From the NCBI GenBank assembly GCA_913056225.1, contig CAJXMQ010000032.1:1-9532 (forward strand): 9,532 bases of DNA, given 5' to 3'. The notes under the pieces are model-generated. The model searched no databases, had not been told where the DNA came from, and worked only from the letters and a program-made list of their open reading frames with translations. The translations under genes and the position numbers were made by a program. The stretch's first letter is position 1; every line of letters starts with the position of its first letter. Below are positions 1 to 5,680 of the stretch, piece after piece. Source of the stretch: an uncultured Micrococcales bacterium. Its GTDB lineage: Bacteria > Actinomycetota > Actinomycetes > Actinomycetales > Microbacteriaceae.

Positions 1-26
1 TGCCTGGCAGGCAGGTCTCTGTGCAT
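1..26 (-). CDS. 5' end of an unidentified gene (partial, runs off the window)
   Basis: On the minus strand an ATG at 26-24 is preceded by a good Shine-Dalgarno stretch (AGAGGAG, ending seven bases before the ATG). It opens a frame, MHRDLPAR, that stays open to the window edge. It lies 87 bases downstream of the peptidase stop codon and on the same strand, so it may be co-transcribed or have its own promoter. TANNNT-type hexamers on the minus strand at 64-69 and 73-78 are possible -10 elements, but neither has a recognisable -35. Only eight codons are visible, so no product can be named. The call rests on the ribosome binding site alone. Confidence 0.45.
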
Positions 27-113
27 AGTCACACTCCTCTCAAACCATTGAAGTTCTGGCTCTAGAGTAAGCAGATTAAGATTTATTTTGGTAAAGAAAC
101 GCCAAATTAGAAG

Positions 114-839
114 TTACTGATTTCCCTCATCAATTGGCCCGAAGCGCAAGATGTGGAAACGATCGGTGAAAATTGGAGCCAACTTCACCTTATCCCCGGG
201 CTGGGGTGCGTGATAGAAATTGCCATTTCCAGCATAGATTCCATTATGTGAGTAGTCGTTGAATACAACGATGTCTCCAGGAACCGCTTCTTCCAGAGAA
301 ATCTTTTCAGCGAATGGCAGTCTTGATTGCTGGTAAACACTGTGCGGCATTTCAATTCCAAATTGAGCGTAAACAAACATCACGTAGCCAGAGCAGTCGA
401 TGGCCGCCGGAGTTTGACCACCAAGCAGGTAGGGAGTTCCGACCAATTCGGCTGCAGCTTTCATGACGTTGGCGCTGTTGAGTGTTTCAAATCTTGGTGA
501 TGCTAGGTAGTCGGTGTAAAGAGGTCCTGAATACCTGTAGTTACTTGTGCTGGTTAGTTCACTAACTGAATCCTCAGTTGCACTAAACGATCCCCTCGAA
601 TAACTTGCAGCAGTCTCTGCTTGAACCGTCAGTGACTGAGAATCGTTGTCTGCTTGCTCGGCGTTAGCCAATCCAGTTCTCGCGGTGTAGGCAGGGTTGT
701 AACCAAAGGAGGGAAGAGCAAAGGTTGCCATCAGACCAGTCGCTGCAGCCATCGTGACTGCTCTGGTCAGCGGTTTTAGCTCTCGGTTTTTCTTTCGAGC
801 CGCTTCCCGCGCTTGTCTGCGGGTAGTGTGCTTGGACAA
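114..839 (-). CDS. Secreted NlpC/P60 (C40) family peptidase
   Basis: 241 residues, predicted to be an exported cysteine peptidase that cleaves peptide stems of peptidoglycan. The first 26 residues are strongly basic and are followed by a hydrophobic segment (about 27-45), a signal peptide or membrane anchor. A Ser/Thr-rich linker (about 60-105) leads to a C-terminal NlpC/P60 domain (about 122-235). The family signature is visible: GTPYLLGG and then DCSG with catalytic Cys149, His198 in SHNGIYAG, and a third polar residue, His210, in FYHAP. The start is TTG at 839, chosen because GGAAGG (846-851) sits six bases upstream and because the next Met (residue 30) would delete the basic n-region. It follows ideR by about 50 bp on the same strand, so read-through is possible, but a plausible own promoter lies in the gap. 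The precise bond cleaved cannot be read from the sequence. Confidence 0.93.
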   Translation of the reverse strand: MSKHTTRRQAREAARKKNRELKPLTRAVTMAAATGLMATFALPSFGYNPAYTARTGLANAEQADNDSQSLTVQAETAASYSRGSFSATEDSVSELTSTSNYRYSGPLYTDYLASPRFETLNSANVMKAAAELVGTPYLLGGQTPAAIDCSGYVMFVYAQFGIEMPHSVYQQSRLPFAEKISLEEAVPGDIVVFNDYSHNGIYAGNGNFYHAPQPGDKVKLAPIFTDRFHILRFGPIDEGNQ

Positions 840-845
840 ATGAAA

Positions 846-851
846 CCTTCC
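846..851 (-). promoter_or_regulatory. Ribosome binding site of the NlpC/P60 gene
   Basis: GGAAGG on the minus strand lies six bases before the TTG at 839-837. It decides the non-ATG start of the peptidase gene. Confidence 0.7.
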
Positions 852-856
852 AACAA

Positions 857-895
857 TTAGATTGAAGTCTAAACGTTATCTTCTCAAGTCTAAAC
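857..895 (-). promoter_or_regulatory. Putative promoter and operator of the NlpC/P60 gene
   Basis: On the minus strand TTTAGA (889-894) and TAGACT (866-871) are separated by 17 bases and fit a -35/-10 pair, giving a start near 859 and a leader of about 20 bases that contains the ribosome binding site. The 10-mer AAGTCTAAAC (plus strand) occurs at 865-874 and 886-895, exactly 21 bp apart, so each copy covers one promoter hexamer. An imperfect palindrome TTAGA-N6-TCTAA (857-872) covers the -10 and the predicted start. The upstream copy runs into the last codons of ideR. The repeats are seen directly; promoter and operator function is inferred. Confidence 0.4.
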
Positions 896-1567
896 CCTAG
901 AGGTTAGAAATATATGCCTGGAGATATCGAATTCAACTATCAAACCTTCATCCTTTAGTTGAGAGATTATGAACTTGTGTGTTCCCTGATCTTCCAAAAC
1001 AACCTTTGAACCAGGAACCAGAGAGAGCTCCTGCAGTTGCTGCAATAACTCTTTGTCAACCTGCAGTGGCTCACCGATTTGGCTCAGTATGTATTCACCA
1101 TCTGGCAATTCACTTGCTGGTCTACCCAACACAACTTCCTCTGCTTGCAAGCCAATCTCGCGAAGTCCCGGGATTGAAAGTCCATATGGTGAGGAATCAA
1201 TTGTGGAGACAAGACCTGCGATCTTGCGCTCAACCTCTTCACTCATGACATGCTCCCAGCGACAAGCCTCATCGTGGGCATCCTGCCAATCAAGTCCTAT
1301 GACATCTACCAGCAATCTCTCTGCCAATCGATGCTTTCTCATCACGCTAATTGCTCGCTCTCGACCAAACTCGGTCAGCACCAGGGTTTTATCGTCTGAA
1401 AGAATCACCAGCCCATCTCTTTCCATCCGAGCCACGGTTTGAGAGACAGTTGGTCCGCTCTGCCCAAGGCGCTCACCAATTCGGGCGCGCATAGCTAGCA
1501 GACCCTCCTCCTCCAGCTCAATGATGGATTTGAGGTACATTTCAGTGGTGTCGATTAGCTCACTCAC
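890..1567 (-). CDS. ideR: Iron-dependent transcriptional repressor, DtxR/IdeR type
   Basis: 225 residues, close to the length of Corynebacterium DtxR (226). When loaded with Fe(II) this family dimerises on DNA and represses siderophore and iron-uptake genes. The N-terminal winged helix (1-73) is almost the textbook sequence, including the recognition helix SGPTVSQTVARMERDGLV with Ser37, Pro39, Thr40 and Gln43. Both metal sites are visible: Met10, Cys102, Glu105 and His106, and His79, Glu83 and His98. Cys102 and Glu105 favour the iron type over MntR. By hand alignment the SH3-like C-terminal domain (about 152-225) has Asp171 where DtxR has Glu170 and Leu where DtxR has Gln173, so the ancillary ligands may differ. 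The start is GTG at 1567. An in-frame TGA lies two codons upstream, so translation cannot start further out. No Shine-Dalgarno sequence is present, suggesting a leaderless mRNA. It is divergent from serC. Confidence 0.95.
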   Translation of the reverse strand: MSELIDTTEMYLKSIIELEEEGLLAMRARIGERLGQSGPTVSQTVARMERDGLVILSDDKTLVLTEFGRERAISVMRKHRLAERLLVDVIGLDWQDAHDEACRWEHVMSEEVERKIAGLVSTIDSSPYGLSIPGLREIGLQAEEVVLGRPASELPDGEYILSQIGEPLQVDKELLQQLQELSLVPGSKVVLEDQGTHKFIISQLKDEGLIVEFDISRHIFLTSRV

Positions 1568-1573
1568 ACATCA

Positions 1574-1579
1574 ACAATA
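1574..1579 (-). promoter_or_regulatory. -10 element of ideR (leaderless)
   Basis: TATTGT on the minus strand fits the actinobacterial TANNNT pattern. Six bases separate it from the GTG start codon at 1567, so transcription would begin on the start codon itself. No convincing -35 is seen; the hexamer 17 bases upstream is GCGCAA. This is inferred from spacing and the missing Shine-Dalgarno sequence. Confidence 0.5.
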
Positions 1580-1590
1580 GTTGGAAGAAC

Positions 1591-1596
1591 TAGACT
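1591..1596 (+). promoter_or_regulatory. -10 element of serC (leaderless)
   Basis: TAGACT matches TANNNT, and six bases (TTGCGC) separate it from the ATG at 1603, the geometry of a leaderless mRNA. The nearest purine-rich stretch, GGAAGAA (1583-1589), is too far from the ATG to act as a normal Shine-Dalgarno sequence. No clear -35 is seen (ACATCA at 17-base spacing). The same TAGACT hexamer appears in the putative peptidase promoter. Confidence 0.5.
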
Positions 1597-1602
1597 TTGC
1601 GC

Positions 1603-2703
1603 ATGGCTGAAATATCCATTCCAGAAAATCTAAAACCCGCTGACGGCCGATTCGGTGCAGGACCTGCGAAACTTCGCCAGGCCCAGATTGAGCAACTGTA
1701 TAAAACAGGTAGCAAAATCATGGGAACCAGCCATCGTCAAGCTCCCGTAAAAAACACCGTGAAGCGAGTTCAGGATGGACTTTCTGAACTGTTCCGACTG
1801 CCCGCTGGCTATGAGATCATGCTCGGTAACGGTGGTTCAACAGCTTTTTGGGATGCAGCCGCGTTCTCACTGGCTGAGACCAGGGCGCAGGCTCTGGTGC
1901 ATGGAGAGTTTGGCTCAAAGTTTGCTAAAGCTTTAGAAACCCCGTGGCTTGAAAAACCGAGTGTCATAAACGCAGATCCTGGCAGCAGGGGTGAGTTTGA
2001 ACCCTCTGATGACTTTGATTTATATGTATACCCACACAACGAAACCTCAACCGGTGTGATTACCGATGTTCACAGAGTTGGTTCGGGGCTAATGCTGACT
2101 GATGCAACCAGTGCTGCCGGTGGGGTGGATTTTGACATCACCCAAACAGACGCTTATTACTTTGCCGCTCAGAAAAACCTGGGAAGTGATGGAGGCATTT
2201 GGTTTGCCGCAGTTTCCCCTGCAGCTATTGAGAGAATCGAAAAACTAGCCCCCACCCGCTACATACCCGCATTTTTGGATCTGAAAACGGCCCTTGATAA
2301 CTCAAGGCTGAATCAAACTCTGAATACACCAGCGGTTGCCACTCTGTTTTTGCTCGCAGAGCAGCTTGACTGGATGAACCAGCAGGGTGGTTTGGCTTGG
2401 GCCTCGGCAAGAACTAAAGAATCTTCGGATCTTTTGTATCAGTGGGCAATGAACAACGAATTGACTTCGCCCTTTGTTTCAAACCCAGATCACCGCTCCC
2501 AAGTAGTGGTAACAATTGACTTTGATGACTCTGTTGATGCATCCGCAATTGCCAAGGTGATGCGTGCGAATGGAATTGTCGACATTGAGCCTTATAGAAA
2601 GCTTGGAAGAAACCAGCTAAGGGTTGCCACGTTTGTGAATACTGAGCCAGCTGATGTGCAGGCGTTGATTAGTTGCTTGGATTATGTGATGGAGCGTATC
2701 TGA
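1603..2703 (+). CDS. serC: Phosphoserine aminotransferase
   Basis: 366 residues. A PLP-dependent class V aminotransferase that converts 3-phosphohydroxypyruvate and glutamate to 3-phosphoserine and 2-oxoglutarate in cytoplasmic serine biosynthesis; it can also serve the 4-phosphohydroxythreonine step of pyridoxal phosphate synthesis. The sequence follows actinobacterial SerC throughout: DGRFGAGPAK near the N-terminus, GTSHRQAPVKN, LGNGGSTAFWDAAAF for phosphate and cofactor binding, HNETSTGV, DATSAAGG, the Schiff-base Lys191 in AAQKNLGSDGG, and the C-terminal ANGIVDIEPYRKLGRNQLRVA. An in-frame TTG lies at 1597, but it would overlap the predicted -10 to start-point gap, and the ATG at 1603 gives the normal family N-terminus. 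The TGA stop shares one base with the ATG of the DUF2530 gene (TGATG), indicating a two-gene operon with coupled translation. In Mycobacterium tuberculosis sepH lies beside serC; here it does not. Confidence 0.97.
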   Translation: MAEISIPENLKPADGRFGAGPAKLRQAQIEQLYKTGSKIMGTSHRQAPVKNTVKRVQDGLSELFRLPAGYEIMLGNGGSTAFWDAAAFSLAETRAQALVHGEFGSKFAKALETPWLEKPSVINADPGSRGEFEPSDDFDLYVYPHNETSTGVITDVHRVGSGLMLTDATSAAGGVDFDITQTDAYYFAAQKNLGSDGGIWFAAVSPAAIERIEKLAPTRYIPAFLDLKTALDNSRLNQTLNTPAVATLFLLAEQLDWMNQQGGLAWASARTKESSDLLYQWAMNNELTSPFVSNPDHRSQVVVTIDFDDSVDASAIAKVMRANGIVDIEPYRKLGRNQLRVATFVNTEPADVQALISCLDYVMERI

Positions 2704-2939
2704 TGGCCAGGCTGTTTGTTCCGATTTCAAAACGCAAACCAGATCCAGAACCTGTCAAGACAAACCCGCAGGGGATATTGCTACTCGGCACCGCTGTCTG
2801 GGTTGTCGTCCTTATTTTGCTTCTCAGTTTTTTTGACTCGATTAGTTCTCGTGGTTTTGGCTGGTGGCTTTACACCTCGTTTGTTGGCATTGGGCTTGGA
2901 ATCTTTGGCTTTTTCTACGTCCGCGCTCGCAAGCTCTAA
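2703..2939 (+). CDS. Small DUF2530 family membrane protein
   Basis: 78 residues of unknown function. A short basic N-terminus with a Lys/Pro-rich segment (about 7-20) is followed by two hydrophobic helices (about 25-44 and 52-72) and a basic end, ARKL. The motif order GTAVW, a Leu-rich helix, GWWLYT and GIGLGIFGFF matches the actinobacterial DUF2530 family as I recall it. The ATG overlaps the serC stop by one base (TGATG); an upstream in-frame start at 2673 would lie inside serC and is unlikely. From 2781 to its stop the gene is also read on the opposite strand as the tail of the DUF3027 protein, so no terminator can sit between these convergent genes. Confidence 0.85.
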   Translation: MARLFVPISKRKPDPEPVKTNPQGILLLGTAVWVVVLILLLSFFDSISSRGFGWWLYTSFVGIGLGIFGFFYVRARKL

Positions 2940-3350
2940 ATCTGGAACATCGATGTCCACTGGCTCATCCATTTGATTCTCATCAACATCCAACCAAGTG
3001 TCCTCGGGTTCAACTTTGGACTCATCATCCGTCTCGGTTTTAGACATTGACTCACGCTGCTCTTTTCGAGCCTTGCGATATTCAGCAAGTCTTTCAGCCC
3101 AGGGAACCCAAGGTGGAGAAACCAGCGAGTCATCGCCTGCCAGCAGGTTTATCTCACTGACAGTTGGTTGGGATCTCACGGTTGGCTTTGAAAGCGTTAC
3201 CTGCCAATGCCAATCGGTGTAACCAGGGAGCAGGCAACTGAATTGAAGCTCAACACCTTTTGGTATTTCCTCGGTTGATAAATGCTCGCCATAGCTTCCT
3301 GGCTCCAGTGCCTCTTTGAGGGCTTTCTCAGCTACTCCAATATCAGTCAA
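2781..3350 (-). CDS. DUF3027 family protein with charged C-terminal tail
   Basis: 189 residues of unknown function, probably cytoplasmic. The recognisable DUF3027 core lies at about residues 30-95: a beta-rich GYTDWHWQVTLSK segment, then TVSEINLLAGDDSLVSPPWVPWAERL, the most conserved part of the family. An acidic stretch (about 104-140) follows, then a Lys-rich, low-complexity tail to 189. Residues 138-189 are encoded entirely antisense to the DUF2530 gene. Family members are usually longer as I recall, with more sequence before and after the core, so this looks like a reduced copy with a replaced tail. The start is TTG at 3350, inside the last codons of the cold-shock gene (TTGACTGA, 8-bp overlap), which points to coupled translation and a shared job or stoichiometry. 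Confidence 0.82.
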   Translation of the reverse strand: MTDIGVAEKALKEALEPGSYGEHLSTEEIPKGVELQFSCLLPGYTDWHWQVTLSKPTVRSQPTVSEINLLAGDDSLVSPPWVPWAERLAEYRKARKEQRESMSKTETDDESKVEPEDTWLDVDENQMDEPVDIDVPDLELASADVEKAKDSKPNANKRGVKPPAKTTRTNRVKKTEKQNKDDNPDSGAE

Positions 3351-3726
3351 CGTCTAGCTCATCCGCAACTCTGCGAAGCAGGATCGCAACTTTCTTACCG
3401 TGATTTTGCTCTGGGTACTTTCCTCGTTTGAAATCACTTCCCAGTTCATCCAGAAAGCCGATGATGTCCTCGACAATCACCGCCATGTCTTCAGCGGGCT
3501 TTCGATTGGTGGAACTGACCTTTGGGACTTCTAAAATCCGAACACTGAGGGCCTGAACTCCTCGTCTACCGTCAACAATTGAAAACTCAACCCTGGAGCC
3601 GGGGCGGATTGAACTAACACCATCTGGCAGTGCGCTGGCGTGTAAGAAAACCTCATTGCCCTCATCGCTAGCGATGAAGCCAAATCCCTTTTCGTCATCA
3701 AAAAACTTAACTCGACCTGTTGGCAT
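3343..3726 (-). CDS. Cold-shock-domain protein with helical C-terminal extension (CspB-like)
   Basis: 127 residues. The N-terminal cold-shock domain (1-67) binds single-stranded nucleic acid. RNP1 is KGFGFI (13-18) and RNP2 is VFLHAS (26-31). The usual VKWFN opening is VKFFD here, with Phe8 in place of Trp. Residues about 72-127 form a predicted helical extension (MAVIVEDIIGFLDELGSDF, then KKVAILLRRVADELDVD), absent from classic 67-residue Csp proteins but comparable to the longer actinobacterial CspB (about 135 residues in M. tuberculosis). The ATG at 3726 has only a weak purine-rich leader (AAGAAAGAGA). The stop overlaps the start of the DUF3027 gene by 8 bp. It is divergent from the XPB operon across 72 bp. 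Whether it responds to cold or acts as a general RNA chaperone cannot be told. Confidence 0.93.
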   Translation of the reverse strand: MPTGRVKFFDDEKGFGFIASDEGNEVFLHASALPDGVSSIRPGSRVEFSIVDGRRGVQALSVRILEVPKVSSTNRKPAEDMAVIVEDIIGFLDELGSDFKRGKYPEQNHGKKVAILLRRVADELDVD

Positions 3727-3752
3727 ATTTTCTCTTTCTTGAGTCGCCGTTT

Positions 3753-3758
3753 AGTTTA
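3753..3758 (-). promoter_or_regulatory. Possible -10 element of the cold-shock / DUF3027 operon
   Basis: TAAACT on the minus strand fits TANNNT and would start transcription near 3746, giving a leader of about 20 bases. No clear -35 is found at 16-18 bases. This leader is much shorter than the long cold-inducible leaders of enterobacterial csp genes. Confidence 0.35.
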
Positions 3759-3786
3759 ACCTGCCAACGGGTTTCATTTCAGGAAG

Positions 3787-3792
3787 TATTCT
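3787..3792 (+). promoter_or_regulatory. -10 element of the small membrane protein / Helicase_C_3 / XPB operon (leaderless)
   Basis: TATTCT fits TANNNT and lies six bases before the ATG at 3799, the same leaderless geometry as at serC and ideR. AGGAAG at 3781-3786 is about 12 bases from the ATG, too far for an ordinary ribosome binding site. No convincing -35 is seen. Confidence 0.5.
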
Positions 3793-3798
3793 TTAACG

Positions 3799-4035
3799 AT
3801 GGCTAAAAATAACTCCCGCAGAATTGAAAACTTTCTGGCCTTTGGCGCAATAGGCGTCACTGCCGTTTCACTACTGGCGATGATTACAACTCTAGCCATG
3901 GAGCTCGGGGGCGCTAATGAAAGGCCTGCGGTCCTTGCGCAGCTGCCACTTATCGGTCTGCCTGTCGGTTTCATGATGATCATGGCAATGATTGTGGTCA
4001 GCTTCATTCGCAGAGCAAAAGAAAACCGTGACTGA
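3799..4035 (+). CDS. Small two-helix membrane protein, unknown function
   Basis: 78 residues; I do not recognise a family. A basic N-terminus (MAKNNSRR) precedes a hydrophobic helix (about 13-34), a short loop (GGANERPAV), a second helix (about 46-68) that is rich in Met (GFMMIMAMIVV), and a basic end (RRAKENRD). By the positive-inside rule both ends face the cytoplasm. It is the first gene of an apparent three-gene operon. Its stop overlaps the GTG of the Helicase_C_3 gene by 8 bp (GTGACTGA), so the two are translationally coupled. That coupling to DNA-repair-type proteins is the only functional hint. Confidence 0.8.
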   Translation: MAKNNSRRIENFLAFGAIGVTAVSLLAMITTLAMELGGANERPAVLAQLPLIGLPVGFMMIMAMIVVSFIRRAKENRD

Positions 4036-5680
4036 GCAGCTCGTCCTAGCAACGCTGCTGCAACAGAAAAGTGATTCCGAACTAGCCGAACTGATTCGTC
4101 AACGCAAAATTAATCTGCAGAGGATCAAAGACTTCTTTGATTTGGCAAAACAGTTGCTGAATAAGAAAAAACTAGATCCTGTAATTCAGTCACTTTCTCG
4201 AACTGAGTTATCGGCAATTTCCCAAAAAACCAATCCTGGCTTGATTGAAAAACTCCTGCTGGGTGCAGAGGGAGAGCTGTTCGAATCGGTAGAGGCGGTT
4301 TTTGAAAATCTTGAAATTCCCGCTGAGATAAAAATCCCCACTACTAGTCCAAGCGATGTCGACAGAGCCGCAATAAATGCCCACTACACACTGCTTGCGG
4401 TGACAGAAATTCTGGTTCAGGTCGATAGCCACCCGATCAAGGCAACCGCCCGCGGAGTAGCCGTAAGCGATGCCAAGTGGATTGCAAAGACTTTGGGCTG
4501 GGACATCAAAGACATCATCAATGCTTTTGATCTTTCTGCCGAAGCTTCACTAATTGCACCCAGTGATGGCAGATGGCAGCTAACTGAGTCCAGTGAACGC
4601 TGGCAGCACCTGGATGCAAACAAGAAACTACTTTGGTTTTTAGAAACAATTTCAGCAATTGAGGACAACCTGGAAATAGACGTCTCTCCCGGGGAGTCAA
4701 TCGCGGCCAGTGCAAAAAACCAATATCCCCTATTCAAAGCCGAGCACCCCTTGGTGAAGTATGCAGATTTATTGGCTTTGGCAGTGGATGGTTACGCTAC
4801 AGAGTTATTGCAAACACTCAACAAAAAAGGCGCTCAGGCTTGCGCGAAACAAATTTCCTCGCATCTTCCAAAGCCTGTCAACCAACTAATCGTCCAGGCA
4901 GATCTGACCATGATTGCCCCGGGTCCAATTGATTATCCAACCGATCGTCAGATAAGACTCTTTGCAGAACCAGAAAACGTTTCACTAGCGAGTAATTTCA
5001 GGCTAACCACCAACAGTGTTGTTCACGGCATGGAATGTGGTCTTAGCGAAAAAGACATTCGTAACACTTTGAAAAAACTCGCAACCACGTCAATTCCGCA
5101 GCCAGTTGAATATTTACTAAAAGATGCAGCCGAGAAGTTTGGATCGCTGACCATCACCAGCTCCGCCAAGGGATCAATCATTGAGGCAAGAGACTCGGTG
5201 ATGCTGGCTCAAATAAAAAACCAGTCGGAACTCAGGGCTTTTCACTTCGTGCCGATAACCAAAAACCAGATGCTCAGTAAGCATGACAGCGACCTGCTGT
5301 ATTTCAACATCCGCAGCTGCGGCTATCCAATCATTCGTGTTGATGAGCAATCCAAGGTCATCTCTCCCCAAAAAACCCCAATCAAAACCGTCGAGCCAAC
5401 CGATGACGTTCAGGCTCAGATTGCTCTTTTGAGATCCAGTACCCCGGATGATTTCACCGAAGAGGAAATGGGCATTAGTCGCCAACTGGAGCTGTCGCTG
5501 AAGAATAAAGTGGCGGTGACCGTTGTTGTTACTACCAGAGACGGCAGTGAAGTTACTTTCGAATTGCTTCCAACGTCAATCTCTGCGGGTCGCTTGCGCG
5601 GCAAAGACCTGCAAGCTGAAACCGAGCGAACACTGCCTGTTTCAAAAATCGTCTCGGTAAGGATGGGAGAGCCTCAGTGA
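4028..5680 (+). CDS. Helicase_C_3 family protein, partner of XPB helicase
   Basis: 550 residues from the GTG at 4028. Translation could formally extend to a TTG at 3992, but that lies inside the upstream gene, and the 8-bp overlap GTGACTGA is a normal coupled start. The N-terminal 220 residues look helical and repeat-like. A domain resembling Helicase_C_3 lies at about 286-380 (LIVQADLTMIAPGPI, then the helical LSEKDIRNTLKKLA and the IPQPVEYLL segment). The C-terminal part (about 400-445 and 493-545) ends in a beta-rich stretch, GSEVTFELLPTSISAGRLRG then LPVSKIVSV, reminiscent of WYL-type barrels; that comparison is inference. No helicase Walker motifs are present. The XPB gene starts inside its stop codon (GTGA). 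The mycobacterial counterpart beside XPB (Rv0862c) is, from memory, about 750 residues, so this one is markedly shorter. Function is unknown; a regulatory or DNA-binding partner of XPB is likely. Confidence 0.85.
   Translation: MTEQLVLATLLQQKSDSELAELIRQRKINLQRIKDFFDLAKQLLNKKKLDPVIQSLSRTELSAISQKTNPGLIEKLLLGAEGELFESVEAVFENLEIPAEIKIPTTSPSDVDRAAINAHYTLLAVTEILVQVDSHPIKATARGVAVSDAKWIAKTLGWDIKDIINAFDLSAEASLIAPSDGRWQLTESSERWQHLDANKKLLWFLETISAIEDNLEIDVSPGESIAASAKNQYPLFKAEHPLVKYADLLALAVDGYATELLQTLNKKGAQACAKQISSHLPKPVNQLIVQADLTMIAPGPIDYPTDRQIRLFAEPENVSLASNFRLTTNSVVHGMECGLSEKDIRNTLKKLATTSIPQPVEYLLKDAAEKFGSLTITSSAKGSIIEARDSVMLAQIKNQSELRAFHFVPITKNQMLSKHDSDLLYFNIRSCGYPIIRVDEQSKVISPQKTPIKTVEPTDDVQAQIALLRSSTPDDFTEEEMGISRQLELSLKNKVAVTVVVTTRDGSEVTFELLPTSISAGRLRGKDLQAETERTLPVSKIVSVRMGEPQ

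Noticed and set aside
1..13. Inverted repeat TGCCTG-G-CAGGCA at the left edge.
   Set aside because: It falls within the first codons of the partial minus-strand gene, has no T-run, and is cut off by the window, so it is not called as a terminator or operator.
840..889. A riboswitch (for example the cyclic-di-AMP ydaO type) upstream of the NlpC/P60 gene, as often found before actinobacterial cell-wall hydrolases.
   Set aside because: Only about 50 bp separate the gene from ideR, far too little for that RNA, and no matching stems are visible.
857..907. A DtxR/IdeR box upstream of the peptidase gene, which would make it iron-regulated.
   Set aside because: Against the 19-bp TTAGGTTAGSCTAACCTAA consensus only about a half site matches; the palindrome has a 6-bp centre and the inner bases disagree. 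AACC-N5-GGTT at 893-905 lies in ideR coding sequence.
979..1442. Two plus-strand open frames (979-1248 and 1053-1442) across ideR.
   Set aside because: They lie opposite a highly conserved ideR coding sequence, have no ribosome binding site or family resemblance, and are explained as antisense shadows.
3992..4027. An extended start (TTG at 3992) for the Helicase_C_3 gene.
   Set aside because: It would overlap the upstream gene by 44 bp and add 12 residues with no family support; GTG at 4028 gives a normal coupled start.
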